Origin: Serinus canaria
Lineage: Eukaryota; Chordata; Aves; Passeriformes; Fringillidae
Length of the DNA: 64,000 nt
Assembly: GCF_022539315.1 (NCBI RefSeq)
Contig: NC_066317.1
Coordinates: 52,928,435 to 52,992,434 of the forward strand
Direction: 5' to 3'
Part shown: positions 27,401 to 36,421 of the stretch, piece by piece
How positions within the stretch are numbered: the stretch's first letter is position 1
How the letters are laid out: every line of letters begins with the position of its first letter
Notes under the pieces: generated by a model
What the model was told of the DNA's origin: nothing
The model's input: the letters and a program-made list of their open reading frames with translations, nothing else
Databases searched by the model: none
Translations under genes and position numbers: made by a program

Positions 27401-30400
27401 CTTCAGTCTCCTTTCCACTACTGCAAGTCCTGAACTTAACTAAGCATTAGCTCTCAAATCTAGCTTATTCTCTGTAGGTCCTAGAAATAACCTGCTGTTG
27501 AAATCTTAGCAATGCCCATCACATCACTAAAATATCCTTGTAGTAGCTGAAATTTTATCATGAGACCACAGAAGTTCACACCTGAGATAGTGAAGCAATC
27601 TTCATCTTTCAAGATCCAGAATTGATCCTTATGAACATTTGTCTCTCAACACTTTTAGCCTACAGCCAGATCACACAAGTCCCTCCCCATCTCACTTCTT
27701 GAGCAGCATCCACTTCACTCTCTACTTCAGGACCCTCACCACTCAAGATCCTCATTCTAAAATTACTAATCAGGATGTAGATGAGGTTAAAGTTCTGGTG
27801 AACTGTTATATTTTCACCTCTGAACTTCTTTTCTCTTGCTCTTGGGGTTGGGAGAGCTCCATGAAGCAGCACCCTCTTTCAAAGACCTTCTACAAGTTTT
27901 TCATATCTCTCATTAAAAACAAAGAAACACACTGACCAGATGGCTGTCACATCCACACTACTACACTAAAATTCATGGCACTGATGCTGAACATTCTCCT
28001 GTGCCATCACAGATTTCATGAGTCTTCCCTCACCCTTAAATCATTAAGCATTCTGGGTCAGGAAACCCCTCATAACCACTGAACTCCAGGATGACTAATT
28101 CAGACATGGAACTTGAACAGCTTGTTACTTAGAAATGTGACTAAAACAATTTTCTACTGTGCAGTGTCTATGGAAAACCAGCATCATACCAGCAATAAGC
28201 CTACTCAAAGTATTTTTGTTTTTTCCAAGGCATCTCAACCAGTTTGAAAAATAATCCACATTGTATACTGCTATTACAGAGGTTTTAACTGGTAATCGCG
28301 TACTTAAGACAATGCCTACTATTTATGATTTCCATCTGTTATTCTGTTAGAATCTGTGGATTCTAGTATTTTAAAGATCAGGTTCTCCCAGGCTCCTAAG
28401 AAAACACCATTGCATACTTTATGTCACTTTATGTCGCTGTAAAAATACAAAATTAAGTTCATGGCACTACAGGTTTTCTCTGTCATATGGTTTTATTAGA
28501 CCTAGCAGAGCAATTATCAAGCTAATGGATGCCTACAGGTATTTTCCAGTGTAACAATTATTTAAAAACAAGTGGTTTACACTCAAAAAAGAAAGCATTT
28601 TCATTAATTTTGTAATCTTAAAATTATACTTCCCTAAATTGTTCACAACCAAAACCAAAAATACTCCACAAAACCCCAAAAATACTATCCTATAATCCCA
28701 GCCATAAATTACCCACTTCTTTTAAACAGCAGTTGTGAATAGTAATTCCTTTTAAGCTACTTGTCTGATGTTTCTGTTTACTTTCTCACTGTATCTGGTT
28801 CTGACACTGTGCAGTTTAGCTTGTCACACTGTACATATGCACGAGTTTAATCAAAATGCTCCATGTGAGGCAGTAGCACAGTGTGCCACGTGCTGCCAAT
28901 AACAAAGCAGGAACATACTCTGACTGCCCCCCGAAACTGCTGCAGAAAAATCCTACTATTCCATTCCAACACTGCATAAACTTATGTATCATAACTTAAG
29001 CTTAGGCATATAGTTTTCACAAGGAAAAAAAAATAACCTTTTTCATTCTGGTAACACTGACTGTCAAAGAGCCATAAGTTTTACCTCGAAGTTTGAGGTC
29101 CAATGTGATGCCCATTCAAACACAATGCAGGATTTGCATACTTCAGCTATTGCTTTTTAATTTCAAACACTTTTTTCCCCCCGTCCAATACGTTTTTAAA
29201 GAACAACCCAGAAAGAAAACTCCGTATACTAACCATTTGGGGAAAAAAAAAAAAAAATCAGCTACTGGAGAATCATCAATTTTTAATCCTAATACACACA
29301 GACAACTCAGCATCAGAGTGACACTCCAAAAACAGGTAATTTAATAAAAAAAAAATTTAAAAAAAATCAGGCTCCTTCATGCAATATAACTAGAACATTA
29401 ACAAAAGTTAGCATATTTCATTTTACCTACACTGGAAGTATTTAACAATAAGAAAACAAAATTATTTTTCCAGAGAATTATTTGACTTATAGGTTTAAAC
29501 AATAAATTTAGCATAAAATCCTAAACTACAAACAGCTATTTCACTCTCGTTAAAATGGTATTTTTTCTACTGCTCTGATTATTTGATCACTGTTTTTAAA
29601 ATAATCCACAGTTGTTTTGTCAACATTTTAACAGACTTCTGAAAAGGATAAAACTAATGTTGCAAACATGACAACACTTCTGACAATCCTGTAATAATCA
29701 ATAAACAAAAGGAAATGGAACCCAAATATTCAGATGAGTAAACTCATAGAAACGTGGAAAAACTTACTAACTGGAGCACAGGCTGATAGTTATAGCCAAC
29801 TTTAAAAGCATTTGTTCCCTTCTTTCAAGTCCAACCTCTAAACTAGTACACTCCAGGAATCATAACAAACAAGATTAGCTTCCCTAAAGAACATTTAATT
29901 GTAGAATTGTGTATCAGCCACAAGATACCTTCATCAGGACTGAAATCAAGCAAAAGCTTCAATTTATTTTTTCCACAAACAAGAGTGAGGAATTGGAAAC
30001 ACTATTGCAGCAAATCAAAACAACAAAATACCATAATGCTACCTTCTCCACAAGAACAAAAGCATCAACCACCAACTCCACCCCACCCCCAAGCAGGCTG
30101 TTGCTCTCTAACCACAGAGCCAATGCTGTAGACAATGTAATCCCACAGGGAAGACAGAAGGTCACAGACACACTGAAATCTTAAAATAAGGTCCACGTTT
30201 TAGAAAGACCTAGAAGTACTTTAACAAGACAAAATGTCATTTGGAACAAACAGGTGGAGTACAGAAACAGCCTGTTCTTCTCCCGACTGTCTCTTCCCTC
30301 AACACATACAGGAAGGTCACACTTGCTCTGCGCAGTCCAGAATTAAGGATACGGCACTTGAAATAAGCAGCAGCAATCAAGATGTGGCAAGGATGGCAAC

Positions 30401-30699
30401 GTGCAATGTGACACTGCAGGTGTGATTGCGTACTGTATACCAGCAGTGGGTCTGTTATTATTCATCAGCTGTAGGTGGCAAAGAGGGTGTCACTTATTAC
30501 AGTGACACATGCTGCAGCTGGCTAGCCATGATTAAGTATTTCCCAGTGTGGTTGAAAGGGATGGAGACTACCATTCATTATGATCCAGCGTGGCTTAGTG
30601 GCGTAGAGAAGCTGCTACCCTTCCCTGCACCGCAGCATTTGAAGGAAGGCAGCTAAAACTCAACAAAGCCCTGGGAATGGTGTGCAGAGAGGAGAGAAA
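24423..30699 (-). other. RBPJ: RBPJ intron 1, proximal part
   Basis: AT-rich non-coding sequence lies between the CR1 fragment and the CpG island. The first 400 bp (about 24,600-24,800) are extremely AT-rich, with TATATA and AATAAAATTTTA runs. The stretch 27,000-27,950 is relatively pyrimidine-rich on the plus strand. I see no exon, RNA gene or transposon beyond the small duplication listed. Confidence 0.65.
26472..26527. repeat. 28-bp tandem duplication
   Basis: Two adjacent 28-bp copies begin GCTACTTAACACAGTGAATA and differ at a few bases towards the end. This is a local duplication within RBPJ intron 1. Confidence 0.85.
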
Positions 30700-31409
30700 G
30701 AGAACATCGGTCGCGCAACCTGACGGAACGGGTGTCCTGCTAGCAGGGGCGGAGAGTCCGCCCGCGCTCGGCGCGACCGGGAGCGCTCCGCCGCCAAGTG
30801 ACAGCGCCGGGCCGGGCCCCGGCCGGCCCGCCGTGCGAGGGGCGATGGGGCCCCGCGCTCAACTTCCAACCACAGCAGCAAAAGCCTTTGTCCGAGCGCT
30901 CCCCGTCCGTAGCCGGGGGAGCCTGGAGGACCCCCGCCTACAGCGGGACGAGCCAGGGCGACCGAGAAGGGAGAACAGCCCGTGCCAGCCCCAGGTGCCC
31001 TTCTAGCTGGGCTCCGCCGCTCCCCTGGGAGCCCTCGGAGCGGGACCCGCTCCGAAGCAGCCGGGATGAGCACTGACCCTGCACGGAGTCCCGACCGGCG
31101 TGTCCGTGCCGGAGAGAAGGAAAGCAAAGTGAGCGCCCAGACCCGCCGGGACTCCCGCGCCGCGGGGCGGCCGGAGAGCGCGGCCGCTGCCGGGCCGGCA
31201 CCCGGGGCGCCTCCTCCGTGCGCCCACCCGGCGGGACCCCAGCCCCACGAGGTTTGCGCCGCAGGGCCCGCCCGCGGGCCGTCCGGAGGGCAGTCCCCCG
31301 TGCCCTCGAGCGGCGGTCGAGGAGCGAGCGGGCGGGCGCGGCGCGGCCTCACCCAGGCAGCCCCGGGCGGCGGCGGCTCCGGCGGGCGCCGCGAACGCCC
31401 CGCACTCAC

Positions 31410-31429
31410 CCTGTCACAACAGGCGCCAT
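31410..31429 (-). CDS. RBPJ: RBPJ first coding exon (partial CDS, MAPVVTG)
   Basis: Read on the minus strand, an ATG is followed by six more codons giving MAPVVTG. The last codon is split after GG by a consensus 5' splice site, GTGAGT, at 31404-31409. A at -3 and G at +4 give a strong Kozak context. MAPVVTG is the N-terminus of a known RBPJ isoform, in which it joins KFGERPPPKRL; the phase-2 donor (GG|N = Gly) fits that junction. RBPJ is the nuclear CSL transcription factor. It binds YGTGGGAA, recruits corepressors, and switches to activation with the Notch intracellular domain and Mastermind. The conserved DNA-binding domains are encoded by later exons that lie outside this window. The transcription start is not determined; it probably lies within roughly 20-150 bp upstream. 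The identification rests on seven residues plus splice phase and promoter context, so another gene with the same start is possible but unlikely. Confidence 0.85.
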
Positions 31430-31432
31430 CTT
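31422..31432 (-). promoter_or_regulatory. YY1 site overlapping the RBPJ start codon
   Basis: The minus strand reads AAGATGGCGCC, a full match to the YY1 core AAGATGGCGGC except at one base. The ATG of the motif is the RBPJ start codon. YY1 sites at this position, just downstream of the transcription start and oriented with the gene, are a common design in TATA-less vertebrate promoters, where they help to position initiation. Confidence 0.7.
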
Positions 31433-31458
31433 CCACAAACTCTCGCCAAAACTCCTAC

Positions 31459-31468
31459 TCTCGCGAGA
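31459..31468. promoter_or_regulatory. TCTCGCGAGA palindrome 1 (BANP-type CpG-island element)
   Basis: A perfect 10-bp palindrome, extended to 12 bp (CTCTCGCGAGAG) by the flanking bases. It lies 30 bp upstream of the RBPJ start codon, so it sits at or very near the transcription start. This element is known from many CpG-island promoters, is bound by BANP when unmethylated, and has also been linked to ZBTB33/Kaiso. Confidence 0.75.
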
Positions 31469-31493
31469 GCGCCCCCCTCCCCGCGGCCCAGAG

Positions 31494-31505
31494 CGCGCGT
31501 GCGCG
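31494..31505. promoter_or_regulatory. NRF1 site
   Basis: CGCGCGTGCGCG matches the NRF1 consensus YGCGCRTGCGCR at every position. It lies about 65 bp upstream of the start codon, where NRF1 sites typically fall in CpG-island promoters. Confidence 0.6.
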
Positions 31506-31597
31506 GGCCCGCGAGACACGCGCGGGGCGGGAGGGGGAGGCGGTGCGCACCGCCCACTCAGCGCCCGGGCTTCTCCCCTCAGACACAACAGCCCGGG

Positions 31598-31605
31598 CGT
31601 GGGAA
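31598..31605 (+). promoter_or_regulatory. RBPJ/CSL binding site in RBPJ's own promoter
   Basis: The plus strand reads CGTGGGAA, a perfect match to the high-affinity CSL consensus YGTGGGAA. It is about 170 bp upstream of the RBPJ start codon and 9 bp from the second TCTCGCGAGA palindrome. No partner site in the head-to-head arrangement of Notch paired sites is visible at 15-17 bp. The function, autoregulation or Notch feedback, is inferred. Confidence 0.6.
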
Positions 31606-31614
31606 CGGCGCAGC

Positions 31615-31624
31615 TCTCGCGAGA
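31615..31624. promoter_or_regulatory. TCTCGCGAGA palindrome 2 (BANP-type element)
   Basis: A second perfect 10-bp copy, 156 bp upstream of copy 1 in the gene's orientation and directly beside the CGTGGGAA site. Confidence 0.7.
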
Positions 31625-31660
31625 CTTGCCCTGCTCTCCGCATGCCGGCTGGCGCCGGAC

Positions 31661-31670
31661 TCTCGCGAGA
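31661..31670. promoter_or_regulatory. TCTCGCGAGA palindrome 3 (BANP-type element)
   Basis: A third perfect copy, 46 bp from copy 2. The CTCTCGCGAGAG 12-bp extension seen at copy 1 is also present here. Confidence 0.7.
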
Positions 31671-31781
31671 GCAGAACGCGCTCTGGGGAAACCGAGGGAT
31701 TCCCTCAGCCCGCTCGCGCGTCCCGCCCCCGCCGGCGCGAGGAGGGGCCGAGGGGGAGGAACCATTCGGGAAGCGGAGGGA

Positions 31782-31796
31782 GGGGCGGGGCGGGGC
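31782..31796. promoter_or_regulatory. Tandem GC boxes (Sp/KLF sites)
   Basis: Two overlapping GGGGCGGGGC boxes lie about 350 bp upstream of the RBPJ start codon. A further GC-rich CCCGCCCCC box lies at about 31,722-31,730. Sp1-family factors bind such boxes in TATA-less promoters. Confidence 0.55.
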
Positions 31797-31901
31797 CGCC
31801 GGTAGCGCTCGGGGATCGCCCCCTGGCCGCCACCGCCTTCTCCCCGCACCCCCGCGGGCAGCCGCGTGGGGCCGTGCGCCTCGTGCTGCCCGCGGGCCCG
31901 G

Positions 31902-31907
31902 CACGTG
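31902..31907. promoter_or_regulatory. CACGTG E-box
   Basis: A single palindromic CACGTG in a GC-rich context near the distal edge of the island. It is a candidate site for bHLH-ZIP factors such as USF or MYC/MAX. Being only six bases long, it could be a chance match. Confidence 0.35.
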
Positions 31908-31999
31908 TGCGGCCCGGAGACACCGCGGCGGTGCCGGGGCTGAGGGTCAGTGGGGCTGGGGACCGGGACAGGCCGGAAAGACCTCTTTGTCAAACGGTG

Positions 32000-34900
32000 A
32001 ATAAAAAGAACAGGGGGCTGCGGTTTGGAGGCACAGCCCTTAGGAGGACCTCTTACGTTCCTTACGTGGAATTGTTAACATTATTTTTTTTTAGAAGTCG
32101 GTTTTACATTAAAAACCCTGTTTCATAATTTTGTTTTCATGTGCAGCTGAAGTGCGTAAGATGCGTTTGTTTAGCAAACAGAAACAGTGGAGTCTGGCGG
32201 AGTCCCAGCCAGCTGAGCGAGCCACAGGCGGCAGCGTGTGGGCACGGGGACAGCCGGTATCTCAACACGGGGCTGCGGCGTGTGCTCCGGCGTTTTCGTA
32301 CTACAAAAAAAGAAGACCCCAATTTTGGATTCATGTAGCAACATTACCCCTTCAGGGCGCGGGTCTGATTGTCCATTAGGAGACCAAATTTGAAAACTAA
32401 TCCTTTTACATCAAGACTTCTGTCTGTTTCGACTTCCTCTGTGTTTAGAATAACATGTCAGTCTAACTTCGGGACAAATGCTACATTGATTTAAAGATTG
32501 TTGAGATTCCAAAGCCCACATCTTTTTTATTAAGTTAGCTCTGTACCTCTGCTGTCTTCTAAATTACGGGAAAAAATAACTTTTCAGTAATCCCATGAAT
32601 AAGATTTCAGATTTCTCGCCCACATGTGCGCTTCACTGCTTATGCTAATTCAATGAATGATGTCTCACATAAGTCAAATCAGGTTTCGAGAGATTCCTTA
32701 GTGACAAAGTTTTCTATACGTGTCACTGTACAAACAGCTATTGTCTCCTGTCATTAAGGGACTTTCCCCGTCATGATTTCCCCCTCCTCATTAGATACAG
32801 GAGGACTTTGGCTCCCTTGTACACACAGTTCTCGGCAAAAGCACAATGCATACTGGAAATCCTCTGTATTGTTTGCAAAGAGCAACTCATAACCCCTTTG
32901 GAAATCTCTTCCTAAAAACAACTCTCTCTTTTTTTTTTTTTTTTTTCTCCCAAGGCTAAAGAATCGTCTCAGCTCATGCTAACTCCATTCCATTAAGAAT
33001 AGCTTCTGGATGTTTGCCATGGACTGTCTCTAGATGGTTATTTTATGGGGCCCCTCTTTTAGTGTGTTTTGAATCAAACTGGAAAATCTAAAAATATAGC
33101 ACACAATAATCTGCCATGTCTAGTCTCTTTTAATAATTTACAATGAAGGCACTTTGATTAATAACCAGATTAATTGGATACTGGAGCAGGTATATTATTT
33201 TGAAGAATTAATAATCACAGAACCCATTGTAGTCCTTTCCATCACTGACAGCAGTACATTATAAAACAAATAACCATTGATTTTATTTTCTTAAATTATA
33301 AATGATCTGCAGTTCAAAAGGCCAGAAATACTATTCAAATCAAAAACAATAGCTTGAACTTCATGTGAGTAGCTGGTGGAAGAAAAGATAGTAAGCCTAA
33401 ATGTTTTCTTAGTATTGTTTATGCATTGAATTTTCTTCTTGCTTGTAAAAGTTTGTACTTCACATAGAGTGTGAACAATTCCTATTGACTTTATTGGAAA
33501 CTGAAGGCATTCACCACCTCAGGGAACTAGACCTCACTGTCCGACCTCACTGTAACAAATATAAGAACTTCCAGAGCTGAGGTAGAAAAATTTAAATCCC
33601 AGGTTTGCACCATTTAAATTTTTGTGTTTGCTATGCAAATCAGTACTTTGACTTTTGATTTAAACTCAGCTGAGGTTGTCAAAAGGGTTCTCAATCAGGC
33701 CTGTCACTTCAGAGACAATTTGGAGAATCACAGCTGGAGGCATCTTTGAAGGATGTGATTTCCATAGGTGTTGGGCCTCACCCATGTTCCAAGCATATAC
33801 CCTGCCAGGTCACTCCAGCTGGGTGCTCAGAATCATTAGTGACCTTTGAAAATGGAAGGCTGATCATGCAGGAAATCCAGTTTACTCTCACTTGTTAACT
33901 GGGGGACTGGACCACCTGCAACTTGGATTCACCAGCATGCGTGTATGTGGACAGAGCCACTTGGCAGTGCTTAGTGGATCTCAGCAGCTTCATCTTGGGA
34001 GTCCATAGGGTTCCCCTGCCCTCTCAGTCTTGCTTTGTGTGGAAAGAGGAGGAAAGACAAGGAGCCTAGCACCAGTCCATGGAATCTTTAAGGCTCAGGC
34101 CCTGTGTGTGGGTGGGGAGGAGGTCTTTTGGCCTGGAGAGTTGTCCCACCAATGGTACTGCAGGACAGGAGCTGCTGGCCAGCAGTGCTCGAGCAGCCCA
34201 GCTTTGGAGGAGGAGGGCAGGCATGAGCAGGGAGCATGAGATGCAAGCTGTGATAACCAGGCCAAAGATTTCAACAGCTTGTTTGACCAGTCCAGACCAA
34301 ACTTTCTCCAGCTCAGCCTGGGCTCTCGGTTTCCCCTAAGCTCATTCCTTTGGGCACAGCACTAGCTAATTAATATGCTTCTCATTTGGCAACTGCTTCC
34401 CACCTCGCTGGTTTGGAGAAAGATGAGAAAACAAAATACCTGCACACTTTAATGTAGAAGCAATCCTGAGTTTCTTATGTGCTTAGCACAAGCATGTGAG
34501 AGAGGGACAAGGGGACAAAGAGACTCCCTCTCAGATCAGCCTGTCTTACAAAAAAACATCTCACAGTGTGTCCTTTAAAATCCCAGCTATTTTAAAACTC
34601 AGTGACCTTAAAAAGCATTGTAGGTAGTGAGAAGCGCAGTTATCTGGATCTTCATTATAAGGAGCAGGTTTATCTTGAGATGTTGCAGTTTGTAGGTGGT
34701 GTAAATCACACATTCTAGTGGTAGGTACAGTGATACAACCCTGCTGGGATTTCATAAGCACAGGATGTACAGTGTGGCTCAATCGCGTGTCTAGAAAAGC
34801 AAATAAACAGGCAGTTGCCCACAGAACATCTCTTAGATCTGAGCCGCAGTGCATGTGCCCACAAAAGTTATCGCTTAAGCTGTTCACCAGCCAGCTCAAT

Positions 34901-35779
34901 GTCAGAAGTGTCTGCTCCTAGAAATGGATGCTGATGTTCAACACAGCTCAGAGAACTTGCAACATTAAGGATGACAAGGAGAAAGAATAGCCTAGCTAGC
35001 AGTCTGCAGCAGGAGCATTGTTAAATAGTTTTTGCTTGTGTGTCATAGTCTCAAAGAGGATGGTAGAGCAAAGAAAAAATCTGAATCTGTGTCTTAATGC
35101 AGGTTCAGGTATAAGTATTCCTTGGTGTGGGAGTCCCCAGAGGCTACAGTCAAGCTTGGGCCTTGCTATGGAGTTGCCTTGAAAGCAAGTACAGTCCCTT
35201 CCCAGAGTGTTCTTTTAGTGTAAAGGCAAGAAGCAAGGAGTATAGGAAACATTAGAAAGGAAGAGGGGGCGGGAAGATGAGGTTAACAGTAATAACATCA
35301 TATGGTTATATAGGTTAACAGTGTGAACAGCTTGATGACTGACTTCTATAACCTCTTGTTTTCAAATAGTTTTCTAGAGCAGCCTGCTAAGACGCTTTGC
35401 ATTGTATTAAATTTTGCTCCTCACCCTACCCCAGAATAGTATCTTCACTTATTTTCCATTGGGTGAAATGTTTTGTCAGCTTGCATGTAACTATCCCGTA
35501 TCCCTCCTTAGTTTTACTTGGCTCTTCAAAGAGTGCACTTCTGAACCTCTCTCACACAGCATCCCTCCACTCGTGCACGATGCCTGTCCACCAGGTAGGT
35601 GTGGCACCAGTTATTCCTTTAGCCCTGCCTCCCATACGCAGCCATCTGCAGTGATAGCTGGTGCCATCGTCTCATCCTCAGGGTGCCCCTGCAGGTACCA
35701 CCAGACGTCAGTCAATCATCCGGAGGCTAAAATGCCCTGGGGGCTGGCCAGGGAGCCTGCCTACACACACCGGGTAATG
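32000..35779. other. RBPJ 5' flank, proximal part
   Basis: The first 360 bp are a CpG-containing shore of the island. The rest is ordinary AT-rich non-coding DNA with a poly-T run at about 32,928-32,947 and an octamer ATGCAAAT near 33,630. No gene, RNA or transposon is recognised. Open frames of up to 112 codons do not resemble known proteins. Confidence 0.5.
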
Positions 35780-36421
35780 CCAGCCCCTGCACCCCAGCAT
35801 TCACAGGCAGGGTAGTGCCAGCCCCTGGACCCCAGCATTCACAGGCAGGGTGGTACCAGCCCCTGCACCGCAGCATTGACGGGCAAGGTGGTGCCAGCCC
35901 CTGCACCGCAGCATTCACAGGCAGGGTAGTGCCAGTCCCTGCACCCCAGCATTGACGGGCAGGGCGGTGCCAGCCCCTGCACCGCAGCATTGACGGGCAG
36001 GGTGGTGCCAGCCCCTGCACCGCAGCATTCACAGGCAGGGTAGTGCCAGCCCCTGCACCGCAGCATGGACGGGCAGGGTGGTGCCAGTTCCTGCACCCCA
36101 GCATTGACGAGCAGGGTGGTTCCAGCCCCTGCACCCCAGCATTGACGGGCAGGGTAGTGCCAGTTCCTGCACCCCAGCATTGACGAGCAGGGTGGTTCCA
36201 GCCCCTGCACCCCAGCATTGACGGGCAGGGTGGTTCCAGCCCCTGCACCCCAGCATTGACGGGCAGGGTAGTGCCAGTTCCTGCACCCCAGCATTGACGA
36301 GCAGGGTGGTTCCAGTCCATGCACCGCAGCATTCACAGGCAGGGTGGTGCCAGCCCCTGCACCGCAGCATTCACAGGCAGGGTGGTGCCAGCCCCTGCAC
36401 CGCAGCATTCGCAGGCAGCGG
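35780..36421. repeat. 38-bp GC-rich minisatellite, 17 copies
   Basis: Seventeen units, the last one decaying, start every 38 bp from 35,780 to 36,388 with no insertion or deletion. A unit begins CCAGCCCCTGCACC, continues with CAGCATTGACGGGCAGGG (or a CATTCACAGG variant), and ends TGGTG or TAGTG. Units 9, 11 and 14 are identical, as are 10 and 13, so duplication of two- and three-unit blocks shaped the array. The GGGCAGG in each unit resembles the classic minisatellite core. Because 38 is not a multiple of three and the minus strand has few stops, long open frames (201 and 241 codons) cross the array with a 38-residue superperiod; they are not convincing genes. Confidence 0.95.

Larger units (their letters stand above)
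30700..31980 (-). promoter_or_regulatory. RBPJ: CpG-island promoter of RBPJ
   Basis: CpG and GC density rise abruptly near 30.7 kb and fall near 32.0 kb, with a weaker CpG-containing shore to about 32.36 kb. This is the only such region in the window. No TATA box lies at a sensible distance from the start codon. It contains GC boxes, an NRF1 match, a YY1 match, three TCTCGCGAGA palindromes, a CACGTG E-box and a CGTGGGAA site. The RBPJ start codon lies roughly in the middle, so the island covers the promoter, exon 1 and about 700 bp of intron 1. Long open frames here on both strands reflect the scarcity of AT-rich stop codons. Islands of this type usually also fire divergent transcripts, so an unstable plus-strand RNA is likely, but I see no gene there. 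Confidence 0.9.

Noticed and set aside
30982..32004. A 340-codon plus-strand open frame, and overlapping frames of 258, 209 and 195 codons on both strands, over the CpG island.
   Set aside because: They lie entirely in CpG-rich DNA where stop codons are rare. All are low-complexity Arg/Pro/Ala/Gly sequence with no domain, and they overlap each other on both strands.
33205..33240. AATCACAGAACCCATTGTAG, which resembles the start of a reverse-oriented CR1 3' end.
   Set aside because: Nothing downstream follows the CR1 block order; the resemblance is limited to a dozen bases. The same applies to AAAATCACAGAACCACAG near 9,556.
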